This document shows, in pieces, positions 7,785 to 14,921 of a DNA stretch of 21,443 nucleotides. The translations under genes and the position numbers were made by a program. This stretch comes from GCA-2728135 sp002728135 (GTDB lineage: Bacteria; Pseudomonadota; Alphaproteobacteria; UBA828). Within the stretch, counting starts at the first letter, position 1. Every line of letters begins with the position of its first letter. Under the pieces are notes generated by a model. The model saw nothing but the letters and a program-made list of their open reading frames with translations. It did not search any database and had not been told where the DNA came from. The stretch covers positions 1 to 21,443 of the forward strand of contig CAXEND010000021.1 in the NCBI GenBank assembly GCA_963997635.1, in the 5' to 3' direction.

Positions 7785-8345
7785 TTAGGGGTCTAATTTA
7801 GTATCCCAATACAAATAATCTCTCCAACTTTCGTGAAGATATTGAGGGGGAAACAAACGTCCAATAGCCTGCAAATGTCCAGTAGATGGTTGTACTGGAT
7901 TAGCATTGGGTTTCATAGAGCATTCGTTTGGTAAAAAATTTCCTTTTTTCAAATTACACGCATTACAAGCAGTAACAACGTTGTTCCAAGTAGTTCTTCC
8001 CCCCCTTGATCTAGGGATAACATGATCAAAGGTCAAGTTTTCTACTGGTAACCGACCACCACAATATTGACAGCAAAATGAATCACGAAGAAAAACATTA
8101 AATCGAGTAAATGGTGGTTTTCTATCATGCGGTATATATTTTTTAAGTGCTATCACACTTGGAAGTCTAAATTCTGAGCTTGGAGAGCGAATAGAATACT
8201 CATAATGAGAAACTATAAAAACTCTATCAAGAAAAACTGCTTTTACAGCATCTCTCCAATCCCATAGTGAAAGGGGAAAATAACTTAGAGGCCTATAATC
8301 CGCATTTAAAACTAGAGCTGGATTTGCATTTAAAACTGTTTGCAA
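7785..8345 (-). CDS. HNH-domain endonuclease-like protein
   Basis: 186 residues from a TTG at 8345, chosen because AAGG lies 8 nt upstream; another in-frame TTG seven codons earlier (8366) has no ribosome site. The N-terminal P-A-L-V-L-N-A-D-Y-R-P-L-S-Y-F-P-L block is conserved in a family common in Alphaproteobacteria. The HNH nuclease core holds C-x2-C at residues 92-95, D-H (107-108), an N-N-V-V stretch from residue 121 and a second C-x2-C (127-130), which would bind one structural Zn and one catalytic metal. The family is widely conserved as a single chromosomal gene, and its cellular role is not established to my knowledge; no methylase or restriction partner is adjacent. It converges with coq7 and diverges from the CoA-transferase. 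Confidence 0.88.
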   Translation of the reverse strand: MQTVLNANPALVLNADYRPLSYFPLSLWDWRDAVKAVFLDRVFIVSHYEYSIRSPSSEFRLPSVIALKKYIPHDRKPPFTRFNVFLRDSFCCQYCGGRLPVENLTFDHVIPRSRGGRTTWNNVVTACNACNLKKGNFLPNECSMKPNANPVQPSTGHLQAIGRLFPPQYLHESWRDYLYWDTKLDP

Positions 8346-8397
8346 AGCTTTATTCCTTATACACAAACTAAAATAATTAATTATATAAAATCAATTA

Positions 8398-8471
8398 GCA
8401 TAAACAAATCTTATGTATTAACTATTTGAAAATAGCATAAATATATTACTAACCATCATTTTCATTTATGC
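8398..8471. promoter_or_regulatory. Three GCATAAA elements upstream of the CoA-transferase
   Basis: GCATAAA occurs at 8398-8404 and 8435-8441, and inverted (TTTATGC) at 8465-8471. The last two form an 8-bp inverted repeat, GCATAAAT (8435-8442) and ATTTATGC (8464-8471), with a 21-nt spacer. The set lies in the divergent region between the HNH gene and the CoA-transferase. It may be a regulator site; AT-rich chance repetition is the alternative. Confidence 0.3.
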
Positions 8472-8525
8472 CTACAATCATTAATAAATTAATTTACTAG
8501 TCTAGCCCCTAAAGGATAAACGATA

Positions 8526-9776
8526 ATGTTAAATAAAGAACAGGTTTCAAATCGAACCGGGCCATTATCAAACTTAAAAGTTCTTGATATGAGTCGTGTT
8601 TTAGCGGGGCCATGGTGTGCTCAATTATTAGCCGATTTTGGAGCAGATGTGGTTAAAGTTGAACGTCCAGAAACTGGGGATGATACCAGAAGCTGGGGAC
8701 CACCATTTGTAAAAAATAGCAAAGGAGAAGAAACAGGTGATGCCGCATATTTTATGTCAGCAAATAGAGCAAAACGCTCCATAACTATTGATTTATCTAA
8801 GTCTGAAGGACAAAAGGTTGTCCGCGATCTTGCAACTCAAGCTGATATTTTAATAGAAAATTATAAAGTTGGTGGGCTAAAAAAATACCAACTAGATTAT
8901 GATAGTATTTACCATGTAAACAAACGACTAATATATTGTTCAATAACTGGTTTTGGACAAACAGGCCCCTACTCTGAAAGAGCTGGATACGACCTAATTA
9001 TTCAAGGAGCTGGAGGTTTAATGAGTATTACCGGCGTTCCAGATGGTAAGCCTGGTGCTGGACCTCAAAAAGTTGGTGTCGCAGTTTCTGATCTAATGAC
9101 CGGTATGTATGCAATTACTGCAATTTTGGCTGCTCTAAATTGGAGACAATTAACTGGAGAAGGACAACATATTGACTTAGCACTTCTAGATACCCAAGCA
9201 AGTTGGTTGTCTACCCAAGCAATGAATTACCTGGTTGGAGGACAATCACCTGAAAGATTCGGTAACGAGCATGTTAATATTGTTCCTTATGGAGTTTTTC
9301 CAACAAAAGACGGGCATATGATTCTTGGTATAGGTAATAATGGACAGCTGAGAAAATTTCTAGAAATTGCAGGAAAATCTGATTTACTTGAGGATTCAAG
9401 ATTCAGAGACCATAAATCTAGAATAGAGAATCGTGAATTTGTTAATGAACATATTCGAGAACTAACAAAAACTAAAACCATGGATGACTGGATTGCAAAA
9501 CTTGATATTGCCGGTGTTCCATGCGGGCCCATAAACACATTAGATAGAGTTTTTGGAGATCCTCAAATATTAGCTCGTAATATGAGGGTAAACATTCCTC
9601 ATTCTTCAGGAGTATCCTTGGATCACCCTGGTAATCCTATCAAATTCTCGAAAAGTCCTGTCGATTATCCCTCTGCAGCACCACAATTAGGTGAACATAC
9701 TAAAATAATACTAAAAGATTGGGTAGACTATGATGATAATACGATAGAGTCTCTTTTAAAGAATGGCATAACCTGA
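8526..9776 (+). CDS. CaiB/BaiF (class III) CoA-transferase
   Basis: 416 residues. Class III CoA-transferases move CoA between acids through an aspartyl-CoA mixed anhydride. Diagnostic parts are V-L-A-G-P-W-C-A-Q-L-L-A-D-F-G-A-D-V-V-K (25-44), the Y-C-S-I-T-G-F-G-Q-T-G-P region (137-148), the catalytic Asp189 in V-S-D-L-M-T-G-M-Y, the I-D-L-A-L-L-D-T-Q helix and the late L-G-E-H-T. Length is normal. AAAGGA precedes the ATG by 9 nt. Donor and acceptor acids cannot be read; relatives handle oxalate, succinate, carnitine or glutarate-type acids. Nearby ETF and Hbd suggest an acyl-CoA catabolic role. gluQRS starts 14 nt after the stop. Confidence 0.92.
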   Translation: MLNKEQVSNRTGPLSNLKVLDMSRVLAGPWCAQLLADFGADVVKVERPETGDDTRSWGPPFVKNSKGEETGDAAYFMSANRAKRSITIDLSKSEGQKVVRDLATQADILIENYKVGGLKKYQLDYDSIYHVNKRLIYCSITGFGQTGPYSERAGYDLIIQGAGGLMSITGVPDGKPGAGPQKVGVAVSDLMTGMYAITAILAALNWRQLTGEGQHIDLALLDTQASWLSTQAMNYLVGGQSPERFGNEHVNIVPYGVFPTKDGHMILGIGNNGQLRKFLEIAGKSDLLEDSRFRDHKSRIENREFVNEHIRELTKTKTMDDWIAKLDIAGVPCGPINTLDRVFGDPQILARNMRVNIPHSSGVSLDHPGNPIKFSKSPVDYPSAAPQLGEHTKIILKDWVDYDDNTIESLLKNGIT

Positions 9777-9790
9777 TTCCAACCATTATA

Positions 9791-10702
9791 ATGAAAGAAA
9801 AAAAAATAATTGTCACAAGATTTGCACCTAGTCCAACTGGAGAGCTGCATGTAGGTAGTGCTTTTGCAGCAATGGTAGCTTTTGATCAAATGAAAAGCTC
9901 ACCAGATGGAGAGTTTCTTATTAGGTTCGAAAATATTGATTTAAAACGTTGTAATCAAAAATATGAATCTAAGATTTTAGAAGATTTATCCTGGCTTGGC
10001 ATAACCTCAAATAAGCCCATTAGACGTCAATCAGAACATATGTCTGACTACGAAGAGGCATTAAACAAGCTAAAGTCTCAGGGTTTAATTTATCCATGTT
10101 TTTGTAGTCGAAAAGAAATCATAAGAGAAATCAAATCTACTAACTCAGCTCCGCACAAATTTAATAAATTTGTTTACCCAGGAACCTGTCGTAATTTAAG
10201 TGAATTACAAGCAAAGAAACGGCAATTAAATGGTGAAAACTTTGCTCTAAGATTAAAAATGGATATGGCACTTTCAAAAGTTCGAAAAATCCAATGGACA
10301 GATCCATCTAATAAAATTCATAAAATATCTCCAAGCATATTTGGCGATATAGTTATTGCACGGAAAGAGACTCCCACAAGTTATCATCTAGCAGTGACAG
10401 TTGATGATCACATACAGGGTGTCACCGTTGTTACTAGGGCAGAGGACCTATACAAGACTACCTCAATACATAGACTCTTACAGGAGATTCTTGGATTTGA
10501 TGTTCCACAATATTTACACCATCCATTAATATTAGACACAAATGGAGAGAGGTTTCAAAAACGAAATTTTGCAGTAAACCTCTCTTCGCTAAGAAAAATT
10601 GGAGTTTTACCTAGACAGCTACATGATGCTCTTTTTTCATCGGACAAAGAGCAAATATACCACTGGATAGACTTAGCTAGTACAAACTTAAACAAGCAGT
10701 GA
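9791..10702 (+). CDS. gluQRS: Glutamyl-Q tRNA(Asp) synthetase
   Basis: 303 residues, a truncated GluRS-like class I enzyme without an anticodon-binding domain. It attaches glutamate to queuosine at the wobble position of tRNA-Asp. The HIGH-type signature reads P-T-G-E-L-H-V-G-S (15-23). A Zn site typical of the family is seen as Cys103, Cys105 (Y-P-C-F-C-S-R) and Cys133 (Y-P-G-T-C-R, with Tyr129 nearby). The KMSKS-like loop is E-R-F-Q-K-R (253-258), with Gln where Ser is usual, and the substrate segment reads F-E-N-I-D where E-D-I-D or E-D-L-D is common. It lies close behind the CoA-transferase with no clear ribosome site, perhaps read from the same mRNA. Confidence 0.92.
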   Translation: MKEKKIIVTRFAPSPTGELHVGSAFAAMVAFDQMKSSPDGEFLIRFENIDLKRCNQKYESKILEDLSWLGITSNKPIRRQSEHMSDYEEALNKLKSQGLIYPCFCSRKEIIREIKSTNSAPHKFNKFVYPGTCRNLSELQAKKRQLNGENFALRLKMDMALSKVRKIQWTDPSNKIHKISPSIFGDIVIARKETPTSYHLAVTVDDHIQGVTVVTRAEDLYKTTSIHRLLQEILGFDVPQYLHHPLILDTNGERFQKRNFAVNLSSLRKIGVLPRQLHDALFSSDKEQIYHWIDLASTNLNKQ

Positions 10703-10790
10703 TTGAAAAGTGTGTTTAGGTATAACATATGTTTAAAAACAATTATAACTGAGTAGGTAAATCATTGAGAAAAGTTTCTGATAAACAAAA

Positions 10791-10985
10791 ATGAGTATGC
10801 TGCTAGAAATATTTGTATACATCGCAATGGCGGCGGTAGTAATAGTACTATTTCTTGGGCTCGGCTCCTTTTATACTGGAGATGGTAAGACAAATAGATC
10901 AAACATACTAATGCGCTGGCGTATTGGCCTACAACTAGTAGCAGTAGGATTACTGGCTATACTTGTTTTTTTAGTTGATAAATAA
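10791..10985 (+). CDS. Small twin-transmembrane protein, HIG1-like
   Basis: 64 residues with two membrane segments (about 5-25 and 42-62) joined by a short loop containing S-N-I-L-M-R-W-R-I-G-L-Q, which resembles the R-x3-Q core of the HIG1 (hypoxia-induced gene) domain. The mitochondrial relatives bind respiratory supercomplexes; the bacterial role is not established. In many Alphaproteobacteria, as here, such a gene sits directly before the PduO-type cobalamin adenosyltransferase (20-nt gap). A second ATG at 10797 is possible. Confidence 0.82.
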   Translation: MSMLLEIFVYIAMAAVVIVLFLGLGSFYTGDGKTNRSNILMRWRIGLQLVAVGLLAILVFLVDK

Positions 10986-11004
10986 AAAGAGGCTTTAGGG
11001 TTTT

Positions 11005-11562
11005 ATGGTAAGACTAACAAAAATCTATACAAAAGGAGGTGACTCAGGCGAAACCTCTCTCGGTGATGGAGCTAGAGTGCCAAAACACAATTTACGTGTT
11101 AACGCTTATGGAACAGTTGACGAAGCAAATAGTATAATCGGTATTGCCAGACTAAACTGCGACATTCAATCCAATATAATTTTAGATAATATACAAAATG
11201 ATCTTTTCGATATAGGAGCTGATCTATGCAGGCCAATAAAAGATAATGAAAAATCACTCCGTGTAACATCTTCCCAAGTCTTAAGACTTGAAACAGAAAT
11301 AGATGATATAAATTCAAGATTAGAACCTCTAAACTCCTTTATTCTTCCAGGTGGGAGTTCAGGAGCTGCCCACTTACATCACGCTAGAACAGTAGTAAGA
11401 AGAGCAGAAAGACTTGCGACTGAATTATCAATTAATGAAGAAGTCAATCCATTTGTTATTACATATCTTAATCGTTTATCTGATCATCTCTTTGTTTTAG
11501 CCAGACACCTTAACAATGATGGGAAAAAAGATGTTTTATGGAAACCAGGGGCAAACCGTTAA
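11005..11562 (+). CDS. Cob(I)yrinic acid a,c-diamide adenosyltransferase (PduO/MMAB type)
   Basis: 185 residues. It transfers the adenosyl group of ATP to cob(I)alamin to form adenosylcobalamin. The N-terminal ATP motif T-K-G-G-D-S-G-E-T-S-L (9-19), the Y-G-T-V-D-E-A-N (35-42) helix, L-P-G-G-S-S-G-A-A-H-L-H-H-A-R (113-127) and the R-R-A-E-R (131-135) substrate-binding segment are all typical. Length is that of single-domain PduO proteins. It implies an adenosylcobalamin-dependent enzyme such as methylmalonyl-CoA mutase elsewhere in the genome. It sits between the HIG1-type gene and etfB; the 135-nt gap before etfB contains a possible separate promoter. Confidence 0.93.
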   Translation: MVRLTKIYTKGGDSGETSLGDGARVPKHNLRVNAYGTVDEANSIIGIARLNCDIQSNIILDNIQNDLFDIGADLCRPIKDNEKSLRVTSSQVLRLETEIDDINSRLEPLNSFILPGGSSGAAHLHHARTVVRRAERLATELSINEEVNPFVITYLNRLSDHLFVLARHLNNDGKKDVLWKPGANR

Positions 11563-11579
11563 CACACTAAGTGCTCCCG

Positions 11580-11608
11580 TTGACTTAACCCCTAGCGGAG
11601 AATATTGT
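11580..11608 (+). promoter_or_regulatory. Candidate sigma-70 promoter for etfBA-hbd
   Basis: TTGACT (11580-11585) and TATTGT (11603-11608) are separated by 17 nt, about 90 nt before the etfB start. A TATAAT at 11620-11625 lacks a matching -35. Placed by eye. Confidence 0.4.
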
Positions 11609-11697
11609 GACTCCATTCTTATAATAAATTTTTAAATTAGGTGTTTTTACAAAAAAATAAATTAGTTTAAGCCAAAAAAGAAATAGAAAGACCTCTA

Positions 11698-12447
11698 ATG
11701 AAGCTGCTTGTAGCCATAAAAAGAACCATAGATTATAACGTCAAGGTTCGTGTTAATGCAGATAATACGGATGTAGAACTTACTAACGTAAAAATGGCAA
11801 TGAACCCTTTTTGTGAAATTGCTGTTGAGGAAGCTGTCCGGATAAAGGAATCAGGTGTTGCAGATGAAATTGTTGTCGTTTCTGCAGGCCCTAAACAAAC
11901 TCAAGAAACACTTCGAACAGCTCTGGCCATGGGGGCAGACCGGGGTATACATATTGAAACAGAAATGGAACTTCAACCTCTTGGAGTTGCAAAAATTCTT
12001 AAAGCAGTTAGTGAATCAGAAGAGCCGGGTCTAGTAATTTTAGGAAAACAAGCAATTGATGATGATAGTAATCAAACTGGACAAATGTTAGCTGCATTAC
12101 TTGACTGGCCACAAGCAACCTTTGCCTCCAATATAGTTCTATCAGATCAAGGGGCTGAGGTTACTCGCGAGGTCGATGGAGGATTAGAAACTATCTCTAT
12201 AAATTTACCTGCAGTAGTTACTACTGACCTAAGACTGAATGAACCACGATACGCTTCTCTTCCGAATATAATGAAAGCAAAAAAGAAGCCCATAGAAGTC
12301 AAATCCCCTGAAGATTTAGATGTAGATATTAAGCCCAGATTAATAGTTTTAAAAGTTGAGGAACCAGCAAAACGTGAATCAGGCGTTATGGTTGAATCTG
12401 TGGCTGAACTTATAAGTAAATTACAGAATGAAGCTAAGGTAATATAA
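11698..12447 (+). CDS. etfB: Electron transfer flavoprotein subunit beta
   Basis: 249 residues; with EtfA it forms the FAD/AMP-containing heterodimer that takes electrons from acyl-CoA dehydrogenases to ETF:ubiquinone oxidoreductase. The family signature V-T-R-E-V-D-G-G-L-E-T and following I-N-L-P-A-V-V-T cover 155-175. The AMP site D-D-D-S-N-Q-T-G lies at 121-128. The dehydrogenase recognition loop reads R-Y-A-S-L-P-N-I-M-K-A-K-K-K (184-197), with the Leu188 anchor; the lysines match those methylated in mitochondria and in an alphaproteobacterium by the ETF-beta lysine methyltransferase. The stop overlaps the etfA start by one base. Confidence 0.96.
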   Translation: MKLLVAIKRTIDYNVKVRVNADNTDVELTNVKMAMNPFCEIAVEEAVRIKESGVADEIVVVSAGPKQTQETLRTALAMGADRGIHIETEMELQPLGVAKILKAVSESEEPGLVILGKQAIDDDSNQTGQMLAALLDWPQATFASNIVLSDQGAEVTREVDGGLETISINLPAVVTTDLRLNEPRYASLPNIMKAKKKPIEVKSPEDLDVDIKPRLIVLKVEEPAKRESGVMVESVAELISKLQNEAKVI

Positions 12448-13400
12448 TGACTGTCTTGATTATTGCTGAACATAATAATTCAGAGCTAAAACGTGCAACA
12501 TTACACTCGGTTACAGCTGCGAGAGCACTTGCTGAGGAAATTCATCTTCTTATCGCAGGGCACAATGCACAAGAGGTTGTTCAAAGTGCAAGTATAGTAT
12601 CTGGCGTTACTAAAGTTCTTGTAGCAGATGACATTATTTACGAACATCCATTAGCAGAAAATATGACTCCCTTGATCTTATCTATATGTGAAAATTACAA
12701 ATATGTAATGGCAACTGCCACAACGGAAGGCAAAAACCTAATGCCTAGGGTGGCTGCACTCCTAGACGTTGCTCAGATTTCAGACATAAGTGGAATTCTT
12801 GATAAAGAAACCTTCCAACGTCCAACATATGCAGGCAACGTAATATCTACAGTAAAAAGTATTGACTCTATTAAAGTAATAACAGTCAGGGCAACAGCCT
12901 TTGATGCAGCAGCTAATAACGGAGGAAATGCAATAATAGAAAATATTTCCACGACTCCTGATTCTGGAAAATCTAAGTTTCTACGTCTAGATGTCAGTGC
13001 ATCTGAAAGGCCTGAGCTTACTAGTGCAACAACAATAGTTTCAGGCGGCCGAGGTATGCAATCAGGGGAAAACTTTGTTTTAATTGAGGCCGTAGCAGAC
13101 CGTCTTGGTGCTGCCATCGGAGCTTCAAGAGCAGCAGTAGACGCAGGCTTTGTTCCCAATGACTATCAAGTAGGTCAAACAGGTAAAGTGGTTGCACCAA
13201 CACTCTATCTAGCAATCGGAATATCTGGGGCAATTCAGCATCTTGCCGGAATGAAAGACAGCAAAGTAATTGCTGCAATAAATAAAGATGAAGAAGCTCC
13301 AATTTTCCAGATCGCAGACTATGGTTTAGTAGCAGATCTTTTTAAAGCCCTTCCAGAAATAGCAGAAGAATTGGATAAGCAAGGGCTTTCTAAAACTTGA
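12447..13400 (+). CDS. etfA: Electron transfer flavoprotein subunit alpha
   Basis: 317 residues. The FAD-binding C-terminal half carries G-R-G-M-Q-S-G-E-N-F (201-210), S-R-A-A-V-D-A-G (227-234), Q-V-G-Q-T-G-K (241-247) and the family signature from Tyr254 to Asn279, including I-S-G-A-I-Q-H-L-A-G. The His in S-G-A-I-Q-H and the nearby Ser/Thr line the flavin. No sign of the extra ferredoxin domain of bifurcating EtfA; length is that of the ordinary aerobic form. It starts inside the etfB stop (TAATG), so the two subunits are translationally coupled; hbd follows after 10 nt. Confidence 0.96.
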   Translation: MTVLIIAEHNNSELKRATLHSVTAARALAEEIHLLIAGHNAQEVVQSASIVSGVTKVLVADDIIYEHPLAENMTPLILSICENYKYVMATATTEGKNLMPRVAALLDVAQISDISGILDKETFQRPTYAGNVISTVKSIDSIKVITVRATAFDAAANNGGNAIIENISTTPDSGKSKFLRLDVSASERPELTSATTIVSGGRGMQSGENFVLIEAVADRLGAAIGASRAAVDAGFVPNDYQVGQTGKVVAPTLYLAIGISGAIQHLAGMKDSKVIAAINKDEEAPIFQIADYGLVADLFKALPEIAEELDKQGLSKT

Positions 13401-13410
13401 GGTAAGATTC

Positions 13411-14283
13411 ATGATTAAAACCATTGGTGTTATTGGCAGCGGGCAAATGGGTAATGGTATAGCTCATGTTGCAGCAATTAATGACTTTAATGTAAAAATA
13501 ATTGATATAGATGAAAAACAACTTCAAAACGCCCTGGCAACTATCGAAAAGAACCTATGCAGGCAAATTCAAAAAGGATTACTGACCGAAACTAAGAAAA
13601 ATTCTGCAATCAATTTAATTAACCCCTGTAAAGATGTTAATGAACTTAATGATTGTGATATTGTCATAGAGGCTGCCGCGGAAGACGAAGATCTAAAAAA
13701 ATCAATTTTTAACAGTCTTCACGGCATTCTTAAACCTGAAGCAATTTTGTGCACTAATACTTCTTCAATTTCAGTTACGCGGCTAGCTGCTAGTACAGAT
13801 AGACCTGGTCAATTTATGGGAATGCACTTTATGAATCCTGTTCCCGTTATGGAACTTGTAGAATTAGTGCGAGGTATTGCAACTGAGGTGGAAACCTATG
13901 AAGCTGTCAGAGATTTAACTATTCAACTCGGCAAAACACCTGCAATGGCAGAGGATTTTCCTGCTTTTATTGTGAATCGTATTCTCTTACCTATGATTAA
14001 TGAAGCTATTTATGCCCTATATGAGGGAGTTGGAACAGTTGAAGCTATTGATACAGCAATGAAACTTGGTGCCCATCATCCAATGGGGCCTCTACAGCTT
14101 GCTGACTTTATAGGCCTTGATACTTGTCATTCTATTATGCAAGTTCTCTACGAAGGTTTGGCTGATAGCAAATATAGACCATGCCCGCTTCTTGCAAAAT
14201 ATGTTGAAGCAGGCTGGTTAGGAAGAAAAACAGGTAAAGGGTTTTATGATTACTCTGGGGAGAGGCCTATCCCAACAAGATAA
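13411..14283 (+). CDS. 3-hydroxybutyryl-CoA dehydrogenase
   Basis: 290 residues, NAD(P)-dependent. It interconverts (S)-3-hydroxybutyryl-CoA and acetoacetyl-CoA in short-chain fatty-acid or butyrate metabolism. The Rossmann loop G-S-G-Q-M-G is at 9-14; N-T-S-S at 116-119; catalytic His139 in M-G-M-H-F-M-N-P pairs with Glu151, and Asn189 in F-I-V-N-R completes the site, at the same spacings as in the human enzyme. The C-terminal domain contains H-P-M-G-P-L-Q-L-A-D and ends with G-R-K-T-G-K-G-F-Y-D-Y. GAGGT lies 7 nt before the ATG. Placement right behind etfBA is a common alphaproteobacterial arrangement and suggests co-expression of acyl-CoA oxidation steps. Confidence 0.95.
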   Translation: MIKTIGVIGSGQMGNGIAHVAAINDFNVKIIDIDEKQLQNALATIEKNLCRQIQKGLLTETKKNSAINLINPCKDVNELNDCDIVIEAAAEDEDLKKSIFNSLHGILKPEAILCTNTSSISVTRLAASTDRPGQFMGMHFMNPVPVMELVELVRGIATEVETYEAVRDLTIQLGKTPAMAEDFPAFIVNRILLPMINEAIYALYEGVGTVEAIDTAMKLGAHHPMGPLQLADFIGLDTCHSIMQVLYEGLADSKYRPCPLLAKYVEAGWLGRKTGKGFYDYSGERPIPTR

Positions 14284-14379
14284 AATACCCAAAGTGCTAA
14301 TTACATTAATAGATTATTAAAAATTGTTTGATTGTCACTTTAGGTTTCTTTCACCCTAATACTACATCGACTTTCTATT

Positions 14380-14871
14380 TCAATGATTATGATGATCGTG
14401 TTCTTCTTTATATAGAACTTCTTCAACATAAGCTTCAACCTCAGTTGAACCTGATTCTTCAAATATTAAAATCACCGGAACTAACTCTTCCTCAAAAAGA
14501 GGCCTTTTTAAACCCTTAATCATTATATGATAACCACCAGGGACTAATTTTATGCTTCCCTTTGGAGGAATATCAATAGCTTCAACATGACGCATTCTTG
14601 CTATTCCTGAGTCATCAATTGTATGTAAATGTAATTCTAAACTAGTTGCTATTGATGAACTTGCACCAATAAGTCGGTCTTGAGATTCACTATTGTTTAT
14701 TATTTCTGTATATATGGCACCATTTGAAGACCCAGGTAATATTCTTATCCATGTATGCTTAAATGTAAAAAAACCCTCTGTTGACTCATGAGCATGCACT
14801 GAAACTAGTGGTGTAAAGAACAGATAAGAAAAAACTGTCATAATAAACAAATTAATTCGCAATTTATACAT
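14380..14871 (-). CDS. PCu(A)C-type periplasmic copper chaperone
   Basis: 163 residues from the ATG at 14871, with GGAGG 11 nt upstream; a TTG six codons earlier (14889) is in frame but overlaps that ribosome site. A signal peptide (1-27, ending V-S-V-H-A) exports it. The Cu(I) motif H-(M)-x10-M-x21-H-x-M is exactly spaced: His81, Leu82 in place of the first Met, Met93, His115, Met117. P-G-G-Y-H-I-M-I-K-G-L is the usual tail of the motif. The C-terminus is His/acidic (E-E-H-D-H-H-N-H) and may bind extra metal. PCu(A)C proteins deliver copper to the CuA or CuB site of cytochrome oxidase. It is the last gene of a minus-strand unit with the S41-like peptidase and the propeller; no Sco gene is visible. 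Confidence 0.9.
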   Translation of the reverse strand: MYKLRINLFIMTVFSYLFFTPLVSVHAHESTEGFFTFKHTWIRILPGSSNGAIYTEIINNSESQDRLIGASSSIATSLELHLHTIDDSGIARMRHVEAIDIPPKGSIKLVPGGYHIMIKGLKRPLFEEELVPVILIFEESGSTEVEAYVEEVLYKEEHDHHNH

Positions 14872-14921
14872 TCTCTTAATTGCCTCCAAAAATACAATAA
14901 AATTTTAATATTAAATTAAAC

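Noticed and set aside
12773..13302. Two minus-strand open frames opposite etfA
   Set aside because: They are shadows of a well-supported gene with clear family signatures, and show no motif of their own.
14291..14360. Possible terminator between hbd and PCu(A)C
   Set aside because: AAAGTG/CACTTT arms are about 40 nt apart and the TTAGG/CCTAA stem has no adjacent T-run.
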